Notes: generated by a model not told the origin, from the sequence alone. 56,894 bases of DNA from Candidatus Thorarchaeota archaeon (GCA_016839245.1 JAEOUN010000046.1:1-56894), one strand, 5' to 3'; shown: positions 32,729-41,893, counted from the first letter of the stretch. Numbers and translations: made by a program.

Positions 32729-32862
32729 TGGTGGGGCGAGAGGGATTTGAACCCTCGATCGACGAGTTTCGCCTGGCGACAGTTTTTATGACCCGCTCAT
32801 TTCAGACGCGTAGTGCGTCACGATCTGGAGCCCGTCGCCATACCGGTCTAGGCCACCGCCCC
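32729..32862 (-). tRNA. tRNA-Trp(CCA) with intron
   Basis: Read on the minus strand. Acceptor GGGGCGG (from 32862) pairs with TCGCCCC, discriminator A at 32732 and CCA encoded at 32731-32729. D arm GCC...GGC; anticodon stem ACGGG pairs with CTCGT across the intron; loop CTCCAGA gives anticodon CCA; T arm GAGGG-TTCAAAT-CCCTC. About 57 bases are inserted after position 37 of the anticodon loop, the canonical archaeal intron site. The intron can form a GACGC/GCGTC hairpin. Archaeal tRNA-Trp introns often double as box C/D guides; only one CUGA (D'-like) box is clear here. Confidence 0.92.
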
Positions 32863-33330
32863 GCTGTTGAGAGGCAGGACATGAATTTGCGTTAAGAAGT
32901 TTTCGACAAGAATCAATGCATAAGAAGAGAAAGATGCCAGCATGTAAATATTATTGATAATTGCTCAAAATAAAGAGCACTGAATATGTACTTTGATTTC
33001 ATCAAAAAAGGCTGTTTTTTTCCAAAATCGCCTATGTGCCTTACAAATATAATTCACTTGACATAATTCTTGTATTTTTCGTATACAGAATAGTGGAAGT
33101 GAAAAAGACGATGATACCAGATGCAAAACCAAGTATTCCGGAGCCATGGTGATCCGATCTATCTCTATGGCTGTTGAACTGGTTTCGATGTTTACAGCCA
33201 TTCTAATATCCTCGATCTGAGGATATTCTATTTTATTTCAGTTAACAAGCAAATTAAACACCCGTATGGACAATTCTAAAAGGGCAAGTCATAACTTCAA
33301 TTTGGATATTCTCTTGAGGAGCATACCCAA
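32863..33330. other. Gap between tRNA-Trp and the 672-residue protein
   Basis: About 470 bases. A 78-codon minus-strand frame (32965-33201) has one hydrophobic stretch (YLVLHLVSSSFSLPLFCI) but no family resemblance and a poorly supported start; I do not count it as a gene. The right part holds a strong inverted repeat (33205-33227) and the promoter region of the next gene. Confidence 0.4.
33205..33227. repeat. Nine-base inverted repeat before the 672-residue gene
   Basis: AATATCCTC-GATCT-GAGGATATT: perfect nine-base arms around five bases, followed on the plus strand by a T-rich run (CTATTTTATTTC). It may be an operator for the gene starting at 33331 or a hairpin terminator for weak upstream transcription. 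Confidence 0.45.
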
Positions 33331-35349
33331 TTGGCTATTGACACTGCTGTAAGGGTTAGGTTCTGGTTGAGGGATGACTCTAGTTTTGGTTCTATCGTTA
33401 TTAATCAACAAGGAATGTCAATAAAAGACAAATCAGGTCAGAAAGTATTCTCAAATGAACTTGATATTGTCTATGAGATGAGAGAACAAATAATTCCCAG
33501 ACTAGATGGTAAACAAGACAAAATTGTTTTGGAATCACCAGTAAGAGTGGTCCTTAAACCTTTGGTACAAAAATCTAGAATGTATAATCCATCAGGAGAA
33601 CAATTTATTGAAGATATATTTCCTCCATCAAGCTATGGATTCTATGGTAGAATGAAGAATGGTGATTCAGAATTCCTCTATATTGTTCAAGAAGTAATAG
33701 ATGATTCTAGGTATTGGCTTACAATAGCAAATCCAAATAATAGCCATATACATGAAGCACATTTCATAAACCAATTTGAGGCAGAAGCACTATCATTAAT
33801 TGATAGTCAAGAATTCAGGAACATATGGTATGCAAGCATTTGGTCTAAAATTCCTACATCGGAAAGAAGTGAAATTCTAGATATTTTAGACGAACCAAGT
33901 GTATCGTGGAAGGAACTAGCAAAGCTGCTGCGAGATATTTCAATACCAAATCTAAAAATAGGGAAGACAATGCGAGAGACTCTCTCTCAGCTTGTTCCAC
34001 AAACTTTTCCAATTGATGTGCAAGAACAGCTGATGCTTTTCCTTTCGATTGTGTTAAAGAAAGGTCTTCCAAAAACAGATCCAATCAACTATTTGTACAA
34101 ATACTGGTCTTTTCCAATTGTCGGGGCATTATTAGAGGGACATTTGATATGTTTGGTTGAAGGAGTAGAATGGCCTTCGTATCTGAAAATTTTGACACTT
34201 GCCGGTAGAAAACATTTGACAGATCCAGTAAGAGCAATAGATAGTAATGTTTCAGAATCACCGTGGTTAATGTTTTGGGAGAAGGTTTCAGAACAATTTC
34301 CAGACTGGTTTGATATTGCAGCAAATATGGTTAGAGAATTGAATATTCGAGGAGAGATCATATCAAAATTCCCAATAACCGCGGCAGATGCAAAGACTTC
34401 GATTGATTCGTGGAAAAAGAGACTTTCAACATTGATATATGAACTCAGACTTATAGGTAGACTTGATCCGCAATCATTAGGCCTTGTTGAACTTGTATAT
34501 CTTGGCGCAGCGTATAGATGGCCACATAAACATATGAAGTACATCACAAAATTGGGCTCTAAGGTAGAAAACCAACCATATCTTCAGGTGATGGTTATGC
34601 CCCCCTCTGCAGCTCTAAAGGTGAAGAGGATACTTCCTTCAATCATGAATGTAATTTGGACTTGTAGAACGTATAATATTGATCTTTTTAATGTCAAGAA
34701 TAAGTCTTGGGAAGTGCCCATCAACAGAATTATGTCGTCAGTAGAAGACGTAAGCTCTTTTAGAAGAATAGCAAAGAGGACTGGTATCTGGACAAATATA
34801 AATAATTACAGACTCACTCAGGAAGAAGCAAAGGCTATTGATTTAGCCTCTGAAGGGATTAGACTTGCAGGTCTGGAAAGGAAAGAATATCTTGAACCGT
34901 GGGGGTTTGACAGCAAGAGGATTCAGTATCTGTTATCAGACTTGTCTAAGAGAGGTATAATTCATTGTTCCTATGAGGCTACAAATGACAAACTTATCTC
35001 ACTATCCACGATTATTCATGGACCTCCAGAAAAAGTCACTTCGGTATGTGATGCATTTCTTGAGTGCACACCTACATCTTTAGTTAAACTGGGAGAGAAG
35101 TATCAACAGGCTGTCATCCTATCAAGATTACCCGAAACTCTAGCTTACAACCTCGTATCACATCTTCCTAAAATGGGAATGGAACAGGATTTGATAATCA
35201 GATGTCTTCGTCCAACGACATTTCAAAGTTATACTCACAATCTTCTTCAAAGACTGCTCAAGAATAATGGAACTTGGGACGATGATGTGAGCGGATTTCT
35301 CTCTCAGGCACGCTCGAGGAAAAAAGAGTTGTCAGAGAGTAATGCTTAA
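33331..35349 (+). CDS. Large protein of unknown function (672 aa)
   Basis: No family is recognised. The N-terminal 100 residues look beta-rich (VRVRFWLRDDSSFGSIVINQ and on), followed by a mostly helical body and a C-terminal region with winged-helix-like spacing (DSKRIQYLLSDLSKRGIIHC). No membrane helix, signal peptide, cysteine cluster or nucleotide loop is visible, so it is probably a soluble cytoplasmic protein. TTG 33331 is the first plausible start. It lies alone upstream of the 5S rRNA gene, 28 bases apart. Asgard-restricted origin is possible but unverified. Confidence 0.6.
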   Translation: MAIDTAVRVRFWLRDDSSFGSIVINQQGMSIKDKSGQKVFSNELDIVYEMREQIIPRLDGKQDKIVLESPVRVVLKPLVQKSRMYNPSGEQFIEDIFPPSSYGFYGRMKNGDSEFLYIVQEVIDDSRYWLTIANPNNSHIHEAHFINQFEAEALSLIDSQEFRNIWYASIWSKIPTSERSEILDILDEPSVSWKELAKLLRDISIPNLKIGKTMRETLSQLVPQTFPIDVQEQLMLFLSIVLKKGLPKTDPINYLYKYWSFPIVGALLEGHLICLVEGVEWPSYLKILTLAGRKHLTDPVRAIDSNVSESPWLMFWEKVSEQFPDWFDIAANMVRELNIRGEIISKFPITAADAKTSIDSWKKRLSTLIYELRLIGRLDPQSLGLVELVYLGAAYRWPHKHMKYITKLGSKVENQPYLQVMVMPPSAALKVKRILPSIMNVIWTCRTYNIDLFNVKNKSWEVPINRIMSSVEDVSSFRRIAKRTGIWTNINNYRLTQEEAKAIDLASEGIRLAGLERKEYLEPWGFDSKRIQYLLSDLSKRGIIHCSYEATNDKLISLSTIIHGPPEKVTSVCDAFLECTPTSLVKLGEKYQQAVILSRLPETLAYNLVSHLPKMGMEQDLIIRCLRPTTFQSYTHNLLQRLLKNNGTWDDDVSGFLSQARSRKKELSESNA

Positions 35350-35377
35350 AACCAAATGTTCTAGCAACTCATCTTGA

Positions 35378-35493
35378 TGGCGGCCATAGTCCAGAGGGTT
35401 CACCTGATCTCGGCCGAACTCAGAAGTTAAGCCTCTGTTGACGTTCATGGAGGTGTGCGTTGCGCGAGCGCGTGACAGGCCATGGAGCTGCCA
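35378..35493 (+). rRNA. rrf: 5S ribosomal RNA
   Basis: A 116-base gene starting TGGCGGCCATAGTCC and ending GGAGCTGCCA; the two ends pair as helix I (TGGCGGC with GCTGCCA). The highly conserved loop segment CCGAACTCAGAAGTTAAGCC is present (35419 onward). A T-rich run directly after the 3' end can act as terminator. It is unlinked to 16S and 23S genes in this window, as is common in Asgard and some other archaea. Confidence 0.95.
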
Positions 35494-35561
35494 CTTTTTC
35501 TTCTTCTAACAAATGTACTAATACAAAAATGTAGAGATAGAAGCCATTAAAAGAATACAAA

Positions 35562-36704
35562 ATGCAATCGGATTTGATTTACATGCAGATAGGCGGAACA
35601 AACGAATTCAGTTGGATAATAAATATTGCATTCTTTGCGTTCATCATGCTATTCAGTCTCTATGGAGCCAAATTTCAGATATGGCAATGGCTGAAGCAGA
35701 TTGAGATAGGATTAGCTGAGATCAAGAAGATGTTTGTCGAATCACGACAGACTGCTATTGATACGTTCAAAGAATTAGGAAAATCAGAAGAAGAGGTTGC
35801 AAAAGAATTAGATCGGTTCATGGACTTCTTTACAATCATGCCTGTCGACCTCGATCCCGCAGGTATCCTAAAACGGTTAGACCATCTGCTAGATGAGCGT
35901 CGAGATAGATTCCAGGAGTTTGTTCAGGATCTTGCACCAGATTCAGATTCCAGCATTCACCAAAACATGGAAAACACATTGGAAGTAACGCAGGTTCTGA
36001 ATCTCATCTATAGAGTCGTCAGACATTTCTATATTCTTGGCAAAAAGACCGGAAGTCAAATTATGATTATGCAAATTCAGATGCAGATGCCAGATCTACT
36101 CAGATTGTCAAAGGCATACTTCGATGCAATAGGCGCGTTCTCAGATGGAAAACCCATTGGAGATGGTATTGGACCACTTGTAATAACAAAATTCGCCAGA
36201 GAGTATGGTGCTTCTCCTCAAAGTTACATTCATGAGATATCAAAAGAAGTAGGATATTATAAGGTCGAAACCGAAGGACGTACAGTCTATGCTCTCCGAG
36301 CAACAGGACCTGGTGGCACAGTTGGAAAACCAGGATTTGGAGTAAAGAGATTGGTAGAAGAGGTTGGTAGTAAGAATATTAGTAGAATTATCACTGTAGA
36401 TGCCGCTCTGAAGTACGAGGGTGAAGAACTAGGTCGAATATCTGAAGGATCTGGGGCTGCAATAGGCGATCCTGGTCCTGAAAAGTATGCCATAGAACAG
36501 ACAGCTACTGAGTATGGAATTGGCATTGAGGCAATTGTGGTCAAGGAGGATGAGGCTGCCGCAATAGGTGTTATGGATAAGAAGATTCTAGATGCAATTC
36601 CAGAAGTGATTAATAGAATAAAGACTTCAATCCAAAAGCGTACAAAACCAGGAGATAGTATCATTCTAGCTGGGATTGGTAACACTATGGGCATAGGTCT
36701 ATGA
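35562..36704 (+). CDS. DUF1512 family membrane-anchored protein
   Basis: A 380-residue archaeal conserved protein. One N-terminal membrane helix (about residues 18-40, IINIAFFAFIMLFSLYG), then a helical region with the FFTIMPVDLDPAGILKRLDH motif and a C-terminal alpha/beta half (GPGGTVGKPGFGVKRLVEEV, IITVDAALKYEGEELG, GAAIGDPGPEKYAIEQ). The combination agrees with DUF1512 as I recall it. The biochemical role is unknown. The next gene follows within about 10 bases, and methionine aminopeptidase lies convergently beyond it. Confidence 0.75.
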   Translation: MQSDLIYMQIGGTNEFSWIINIAFFAFIMLFSLYGAKFQIWQWLKQIEIGLAEIKKMFVESRQTAIDTFKELGKSEEEVAKELDRFMDFFTIMPVDLDPAGILKRLDHLLDERRDRFQEFVQDLAPDSDSSIHQNMENTLEVTQVLNLIYRVVRHFYILGKKTGSQIMIMQIQMQMPDLLRLSKAYFDAIGAFSDGKPIGDGIGPLVITKFAREYGASPQSYIHEISKEVGYYKVETEGRTVYALRATGPGGTVGKPGFGVKRLVEEVGSKNISRIITVDAALKYEGEELGRISEGSGAAIGDPGPEKYAIEQTATEYGIGIEAIVVKEDEAAAIGVMDKKILDAIPEVINRIKTSIQKRTKPGDSIILAGIGNTMGIGL

Positions 36705-36714
36705 GGTGAAAATT

Positions 36715-37074
36715 ATGGGTGTACTATCAAAAGTGATTGGAATTGTTTTTGCAGGCATAGGATTCATCATTCTGTTCTATGGAATGGGTGATACGACTCT
36801 TCTATCATATGTTTGGTCATTCTTAGGGCTGCTTGTTATGTCAATGGGATTTGCCTTACTGACTTCGGGTAGACCAAAGGAAGAGAAACCACCTCCGCCT
36901 ACAGTTACCGAGATTAAATGCAATGCCTGTGACTTCAAGGAAATCCGTGATTTTCAGAAAGGAGATTACATACTAAAACCTGTTGAACAGACTTGCCCCA
37001 AGTGTCAGAGTGCAATGACTATCGACGGAGTCTATGTAATAAGAGAGGAACCAGAGGATAAAATCGAGGTTTAA
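36715..37074 (+). CDS. Membrane protein with C-terminal zinc ribbon
   Basis: A 119-residue protein: two N-terminal membrane helices (about residues 6-25 and 30-48), a proline-rich linker (EEKPPPPTV) and a zinc ribbon CNAC...CPKC. ATG 36715 is preferred because GAGGTG precedes it at the right distance; a GTG nine bases upstream is possible. In operon with the DUF1512 gene. Its stop overlaps the stop of the convergent aminopeptidase gene. Confidence 0.65.
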   Translation: MGVLSKVIGIVFAGIGFIILFYGMGDTTLLSYVWSFLGLLVMSMGFALLTSGRPKEEKPPPPTVTEIKCNACDFKEIRDFQKGDYILKPVEQTCPKCQSAMTIDGVYVIREEPEDKIEV

Positions 37075-38000
37075 TCGCGTTTTGTGAGATTCACTGGTCC
37101 ATCTTCAGAGATGAAAATAGTATGCTCGGCCTGACTGACAGGTCGAGTCTTCTTTTCTATTTGCATTGGATATCCTCGAATAGCTTTTTCACGAATTAGC
37201 TGTTTTAATTCATTAACTATATCAATATCCGTAGCGCTAGTTCCAATCCATCGTGAAGCAAATGGTAATGGACCGTAGGTGTTCCGCAGATATGTTCGTA
37301 GTTTCTCTGTTGTTCCTTCGAGAGGTTCATTAATACCAGTATTAGCAAAAATGAAAACATAGTCACTATCTTCTACTTTTCCAATTCCACTTGTAGCAAA
37401 TGGTTCGATTGCATAATACTCGCCAACCTCGACAAGGGGTGTACCACGGCTCTTTGTATTAGGAACTTGTTTTCCTGCATGAAGTTGATACCTCTTGAGA
37501 TTGTGTCCAGTCAAGTTAGATATTGATTTTAATCCATATTCCTTGATTACATGCTCAATTACTGCTCCTACTTCTCCAAGAGCAACTCCTGGACTAATAG
37601 TGGCAATTGCCTCAGTAAGAGCGTCATCTGTAGCAGCAATAAAACCCTCAAGCGTTCCATCAATATCAACTGTCAAGGCAGTATCAGCAATATAGCCATC
37701 AACATGTACGCCAATATCAAGTTTGACTAGACCAAAATCAGGAATTTCACTCTTATCTCCACGAGGAGATGTGCTGTGGGCAGCAATATGATTAATTGAT
37801 ACATTGCAAGGGAAAGCTGGGATTCCACCATATTCTCTGATCTTCTTCTCTGCAGTTGCGCAAATTTTGATTATGCGTGTCTTTGGTTCTACCATTGTAC
37901 TGATTTCTTTCAGGACTCGAGCTGCAATCTTGCCTGCTTTAACGGATTCAGGATTAGGAATAGTGACCACACTAACACCTAAAACCGAGGTAAACATCAA
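37071..38000 (-). CDS. map: Methionine aminopeptidase, type II, copy 1
   Basis: Removes N-terminal methionine from nascent proteins. 309 residues. The five metal ligands of the pita-bread fold are in place: first Asp pair region LVKLDIGVHVDGYIADTALTV, His in LTGHNLKRYQLHAG, Glu in YYAIEPFATSG, and the final Glu in SQAEHTIFI. The insertion between His and Glu marks the eukaryotic/archaeal type II. It lies directly downstream of a second intact copy on the same strand. Confidence 0.93.
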   Translation of the reverse strand: MMFTSVLGVSVVTIPNPESVKAGKIAARVLKEISTMVEPKTRIIKICATAEKKIREYGGIPAFPCNVSINHIAAHSTSPRGDKSEIPDFGLVKLDIGVHVDGYIADTALTVDIDGTLEGFIAATDDALTEAIATISPGVALGEVGAVIEHVIKEYGLKSISNLTGHNLKRYQLHAGKQVPNTKSRGTPLVEVGEYYAIEPFATSGIGKVEDSDYVFIFANTGINEPLEGTTEKLRTYLRNTYGPLPFASRWIGTSATDIDIVNELKQLIREKAIRGYPMQIEKKTRPVSQAEHTIFISEDGPVNLTKRD

Positions 38001-38025
38001 TTACTCTTAAGCGGTTCCATGTCCG

Positions 38026-38943
38026 CTATGAGAGCTCATTGTCGCGTCGAGTGGAAACAATTGCTCCTTCCGGACCAACAAAGACACTGTGTTCAAACTG
38101 TGAAACCATTCCATTTTTGCCTTCGAGGAGTACAGGATATCCATGAATTGCTCCTGCATGGTAAAGAGCCTTGATTGCAACATCGATATCTATACCAGTC
38201 ATCTTTCCATGTAGCCATCTTGGTGCCCATGGAAGAGTCTTGAATAATAGTCTGGCAGCATTTCGTACTCTCAAGGTCGTACGATCAAGTTTCTTCTTAT
38301 TCTTCAAATCATTCGAGAAAATGTATGCATTTGGACCATTCTTAATCGTACCATTTCCATTTGTAGCAAATGGTTCAATTGCATACATCTCTCCAACACT
38401 CATGGATGGAGATACCCTCATAGAAACATTTGGAACATTGTTTCCTGCATGAAGAATCCACTGTTTTAATTGATGACCAGATAATTGATGAACTGGACGA
38501 AGACCATATCTCTTTATTGTCTGTTCTATCTCACGACCAACCTCGCCAACATGGACTTGTGGTTGTACAGCTTGAATAGCCGCCTCTAAGGCGTCCTTTG
38601 CTGCATTGATGAATTTCTCATAAGTTCCATCTAAATCAACAGTGATTGCAGTGTCAGAAATGAAACCGTTAACATGAGCGCCAATATCTATCTTGACTAA
38701 TCCACGATCAGGAAATTTCTTTGTATCATTTGGCGGACTGGTATAATGTGCTGCCTCTTCATTTATAGAAACATTGCAAGGAAACGCAAGTCCTGTAGCT
38801 CCTAATTCCAAGATTTTCTCTTCAGCAAGTTTGCAAATCTTCAGGACAAGGACTCCTGGACGAACCTCTTTTTCAACAATACTTAGAACCTTTCCAGCAA
38901 TTCGTCCTGCTTTCATAAAATCAGGATGAGGTCTTGTATCCAT
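38026..38943 (-). CDS. map: Methionine aminopeptidase, type II, copy 2
   Basis: A second full-length type II methionine aminopeptidase of 305 residues, about 25 bases upstream of copy 1. Metal ligands are again complete (LVKIDIGAHVNGFISDTAITV, LSGHQLKQWILHAG, MYAIEPFATNGNG, SQFEHSVFV). The two proteins differ widely in the C-terminal third, so the duplication is old. Both keep the catalytic set, so different substrate preference or expression is likely. Confidence 0.93.
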   Translation of the reverse strand: MDTRPHPDFMKAGRIAGKVLSIVEKEVRPGVLVLKICKLAEEKILELGATGLAFPCNVSINEEAAHYTSPPNDTKKFPDRGLVKIDIGAHVNGFISDTAITVDLDGTYEKFINAAKDALEAAIQAVQPQVHVGEVGREIEQTIKRYGLRPVHQLSGHQLKQWILHAGNNVPNVSMRVSPSMSVGEMYAIEPFATNGNGTIKNGPNAYIFSNDLKNKKKLDRTTLRVRNAARLLFKTLPWAPRWLHGKMTGIDIDVAIKALYHAGAIHGYPVLLEGKNGMVSQFEHSVFVGPEGAIVSTRRDNELS

Positions 38944-39061
38944 AATCTTTCATCTCAAGAAGACAATCTCCTAGTATTTAAGTTTCAGATACAAACCTAT
39001 AGGTCATTCTACGAAGCATAAAATTGATAGAATAGTAGGAACGGGCATAATAGGTGATAAG

Positions 39062-39739
39062 ATGATGAAAGTTACATATCTAGGACATGCTTCGCTTAAA
39101 ATTGAGTCTGATGGAAAAACTGTGCTTGTTGATCCTTGGTTAAATGGACCAACTTCTCCGATTAAGGTACGAGATGTTGAGAGAGCAGACTTAGTACTTG
39201 TAACACATGATCATGGAGACCATGGTTATAGTGAGGCTATTGAAATCTGTAAGAAGACCGGAGCATATTTCATGGCAATCAATGAACTTGCTATCCAAGC
39301 AAAATCAGATGGACTCAAGAACGTACATACTATGAACATTGGGGGAAGTGTTGATGTCGATAATGTGATAGTAACTCTCGTTCAAGCATTTCATTCATGT
39401 TCCAAGGGTGCACCGACAGGATTCATTGTCAGATTCCCACATGGTTCATTTTATCATCCTGGAGATACAGGAGTATTTTCAAGTATGGAACTTTTTGGTG
39501 AACTGTATAAACCAGACGTGTTTTTCTGTCCCGTTGGCTCAACATATACAATGGATATTAATCAAGGAGCATTAGCGACGAGGTTAGTAAAACCAAAAGT
39601 AGTAATTCCAATGCATTACAACACTTTTCCAGTAATCGAAACAGATCCTGAGAAATTCAGAGAAGCAGTTGGTAAAACCTCACCTGATGTGAGGGTAGAG
39701 ATATTGAAACCAGGGTCTTCAAAGGAACTGAAATTCTAA
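39062..39739 (+). CDS. MBL-fold metal-dependent hydrolase (UPF0173 type)
   Basis: Metallo-beta-lactamase-fold protein of 225 residues. MKVTYLGHASLKIESDGKTV, VDPWLNGP and the metal motif VTHDHGDHGYSEA are visible, followed by ligands in FHPGDTG-like YHPGDTGVFSS and PMHYNTFP. Length and the LGHAS opening match the UPF0173/YtkL group of unknown substrate. ATG 39062 or the next codon can start it. Stands alone before a gene-poor stretch. Confidence 0.88.
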   Translation: MMKVTYLGHASLKIESDGKTVLVDPWLNGPTSPIKVRDVERADLVLVTHDHGDHGYSEAIEICKKTGAYFMAINELAIQAKSDGLKNVHTMNIGGSVDVDNVIVTLVQAFHSCSKGAPTGFIVRFPHGSFYHPGDTGVFSSMELFGELYKPDVFFCPVGSTYTMDINQGALATRLVKPKVVIPMHYNTFPVIETDPEKFREAVGKTSPDVRVEILKPGSSKELKF

Positions 39740-40456
39740 TGAAACAATCCAAGAAGAGAGGAGCCGGTACCTGTATCCGTACACACTAACTCCCAGCTTC
39801 ATAGCATCAGAAATGCTTCTGGCTCTGCTGAGCTGTCTCGTGTCAGGAATTACGATACCGACCAACCTGACAATGTACGAAACCTGGGTGACCCACTAAT
39901 CATCTGAAGGATGAATATCCTCATCATGCAAGTCCGTTGAGGTTCGTCCAAAAGGTCTTTGTCAGGTGCATGTTCAAGAATAAATCCTGAACATGCTATT
40001 ATGGGAATGAGATGTTATTAGCATTCCCACTTGGCGCTAAATAGATAGGCATAGATAATGTCCAAAAACAAGAGTTCCAAGTGTGTTTATGGCAATAACG
40101 ACAGCTTCAAATACGCTTGGCGATGAACAGGGCATGATTAGCACAGCCGGATAGAATCAGCAGTGCTTTTGCAAATCATCATATCATCATATCACGTGCG
40201 CTACGGGCTCACCGACTTCAAAACCGAAACAAAGTCAATGAGCCAGCTCGCGCTAGTCTTAGGACTATTATCATTCACAGGATCATTTCATTACGATTAT
40301 CATATCATATAATCCAGACTCGGAGATTATTGGAGAGTCGTGGCAGACTGATTGAAAAAGTCATGAGGCAAATGCCCTAGGGCGTAGTAAGACGCAGGCA
40401 GGTTCAACGTAGATAAGAATGAGGGAGTTCGTGGTAGTATAGCACAGGAGACGTGC
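39740..40456. other. Gene-poor stretch with possible decayed coding fragments
   Basis: About 720 bases without an intact gene. On the minus strand, two short frames have protein-like texture: one at about 39755-39885 (VSYIVRLVGIVIPDTRQLSR and on) and one at about 40022-40160 with a C-terminal membrane-helix look (SVFEAVVIAINTLGTLVFGH, then a stop). Both lack starts, so they look like relics. I searched by eye for RNase P and SRP RNA signatures here and found none. The last 60 bases belong to the dnaG upstream region. Confidence 0.35.
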
Positions 40457-41767
40457 ATAAAAATAGGAACAGATTTCGACCAAAGTACAGCTAAATATGT
40501 AATTAGAGCTAGGATTGAGATAGATGGCGTGGTCGACAAACCAGATGTAGTCGGGGCTGTCTTCGGGCAGACTGAAGGACTACTTGGTGAAGATTTAGAC
40601 TTACGAGAACTTCAAAGAACTGGACGCATAGGAAGAATCCAGATTGCAATCAGAACTCAAGGTGGTAACAGCACAGGTGAAGTCGTAATACCTGTCTCAC
40701 TAAATAAGACCGCGACAGCTATTCTTGCAGCAGCTCTAGAAACAGTTGATAGAGTTGGGCCGTGTACAGCAAAAGTAATCCTTGAAAAGGTTGAAGATAT
40801 TCGCGGAGCAAAGAGAAGAAAAGTTGTCAGTAGAGCAATCAGCATTTTGAAAGGGTGGGAAGAAGATATCGCCCCAGGGACTGATGAGATAACAACTGCG
40901 GTTACTAAAGGACGCAAAGTATCTGTATCAAAATATGGTCCGGATGGATTACCAGCAGGTCCAGAATTAGCAAATGCATCAGAAATAATCATTGTCGAAG
41001 GTCGCGCAGATGTCATCAATCTCATGAAGTGTGGGATTTTGAACACAATAGCAGTAGAAGGTACCCATATTCCAAAGACAATTGTAGATTTAACAAAGAA
41101 GCGAGGAAAGAAAGTCATCGCTTTTCTTGATGGAGACCGTGGAGGAGATTTGATTCTCAGAGAACTCATGCAGGTGGCCAATGTGCATTATATTGCTCGA
41201 GCACCTGAAGGAAAAGAGGTCGAAGAACTAACAGGACACGAAGTCGCTAAAGCACTCCAGACACAGATTCCAGCAGAACAAGCTTTGGAATTAGTACAAC
41301 CAAAGAAAATGTCAACAAAAAGAAGAGGAACTCAGAAAGACACCATAACCAAAGCATCCACTAGGACTACCTCAAAATCCAAACGTGAAACAAAAAGAAG
41401 AGATGAATTTCCATCTCATCGTGAGACAGGCTCAGTAGATGCATTTAGAAAGCCAATCAAACGTCAGGTTGTTTCAGTGGATGAAGAATATATTAAAAAA
41501 ATCGGTGAGATCAAGGAAGCCTTCAAGGCAGTTCTCTTCAATTCGAAAAAGGAGATCATTGTTGAATGCGGGGTCGCAGAACTTGCAAAGAAGCTAGATG
41601 AGCTTGATACTGTTTCAACAATTGTGTTTGATGGTGTTATCACACAGCGTCTAGTTGATAGTGCTGTGAGAAAAAACACCGGATTAATTATTGGTGCAGC
41701 TGTGGCAGATATTGAGAAAAAAACTGACAGTCTTCAAATAGTGACCTTTGATGACCTTGGATTATAG
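40457..41767 (+). CDS. dnaG: Archaeal DnaG-type primase, apparent ATA start
   Basis: Toprim-domain DnaG homologue, in archaea linked to the exosome and possibly to priming. TAKYVIRARIEIDGVVDKPD followed by VVGAVFGQTEGLLGEDLDLR is the conserved N-terminus, and the Toprim motif is IIVEGRADVINLMK with FLDGDRGGD. The only in-frame GTG is at 40529, inside the conserved block. Upstream of it, back to a TAA, no ATG, GTG or TTG exists in frame. ATA 40457 sits six bases after GGAG and would give the right N-terminal length (IKIGTDFDQSTAKYVI). Residues about 265-330 are a charged linker, then a C-terminal domain. A hairpin terminator follows. Confidence 0.9.
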   Translation: MKIGTDFDQSTAKYVIRARIEIDGVVDKPDVVGAVFGQTEGLLGEDLDLRELQRTGRIGRIQIAIRTQGGNSTGEVVIPVSLNKTATAILAAALETVDRVGPCTAKVILEKVEDIRGAKRRKVVSRAISILKGWEEDIAPGTDEITTAVTKGRKVSVSKYGPDGLPAGPELANASEIIIVEGRADVINLMKCGILNTIAVEGTHIPKTIVDLTKKRGKKVIAFLDGDRGGDLILRELMQVANVHYIARAPEGKEVEELTGHEVAKALQTQIPAEQALELVQPKKMSTKRRGTQKDTITKASTRTTSKSKRETKRRDEFPSHRETGSVDAFRKPIKRQVVSVDEEYIKKIGEIKEAFKAVLFNSKKEIIVECGVAELAKKLDELDTVSTIVFDGVITQRLVDSAVRKNTGLIIGAAVADIEKKTDSLQIVTFDDLGL

Positions 41768-41794
41768 ATAATTGATTATATTTTCTAAAAGGCG

Positions 41795-41811
41795 AGACCA
41801 CATTGTGGTCT
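41795..41811 (+). terminator. Hairpin terminator after dnaG
   Basis: AGACCAC-ATT-GTGGTCT, perfect seven-base arms around three bases, 28 bases after the dnaG stop and followed by a pyrimidine-rich run (TCCCTTTCTCTTATTTTT). Confidence 0.6.
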
Positions 41812-41893
41812 TCCCTTTCTCTTATTTTTCATAGGGCTCAAGTAATACTCACAATTATCTCGATGCGGCAAAATAGCATAGAATGGAGCATAT

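Noticed and set aside
32770..32830. Box C/D guide RNA inside the tRNA-Trp intron
   Set aside because: Only one CUGA box is clear; C and D boxes are too degenerate and the expected guide to C34 is absent.
32965..33201. 78-codon minus-strand frame with one hydrophobic stretch
   Set aside because: No homology-like texture outside the hydrophobic part, poor start context, and its upstream edge abuts an inverted repeat; kept only as a note on the gap.
39740..40456. Possible RNase P RNA or SRP RNA in the long gap before dnaG
   Set aside because: I found neither the conserved RNase P core segments nor the SRP helix-8 GGAAG/GAGCA-type loop on either strand.
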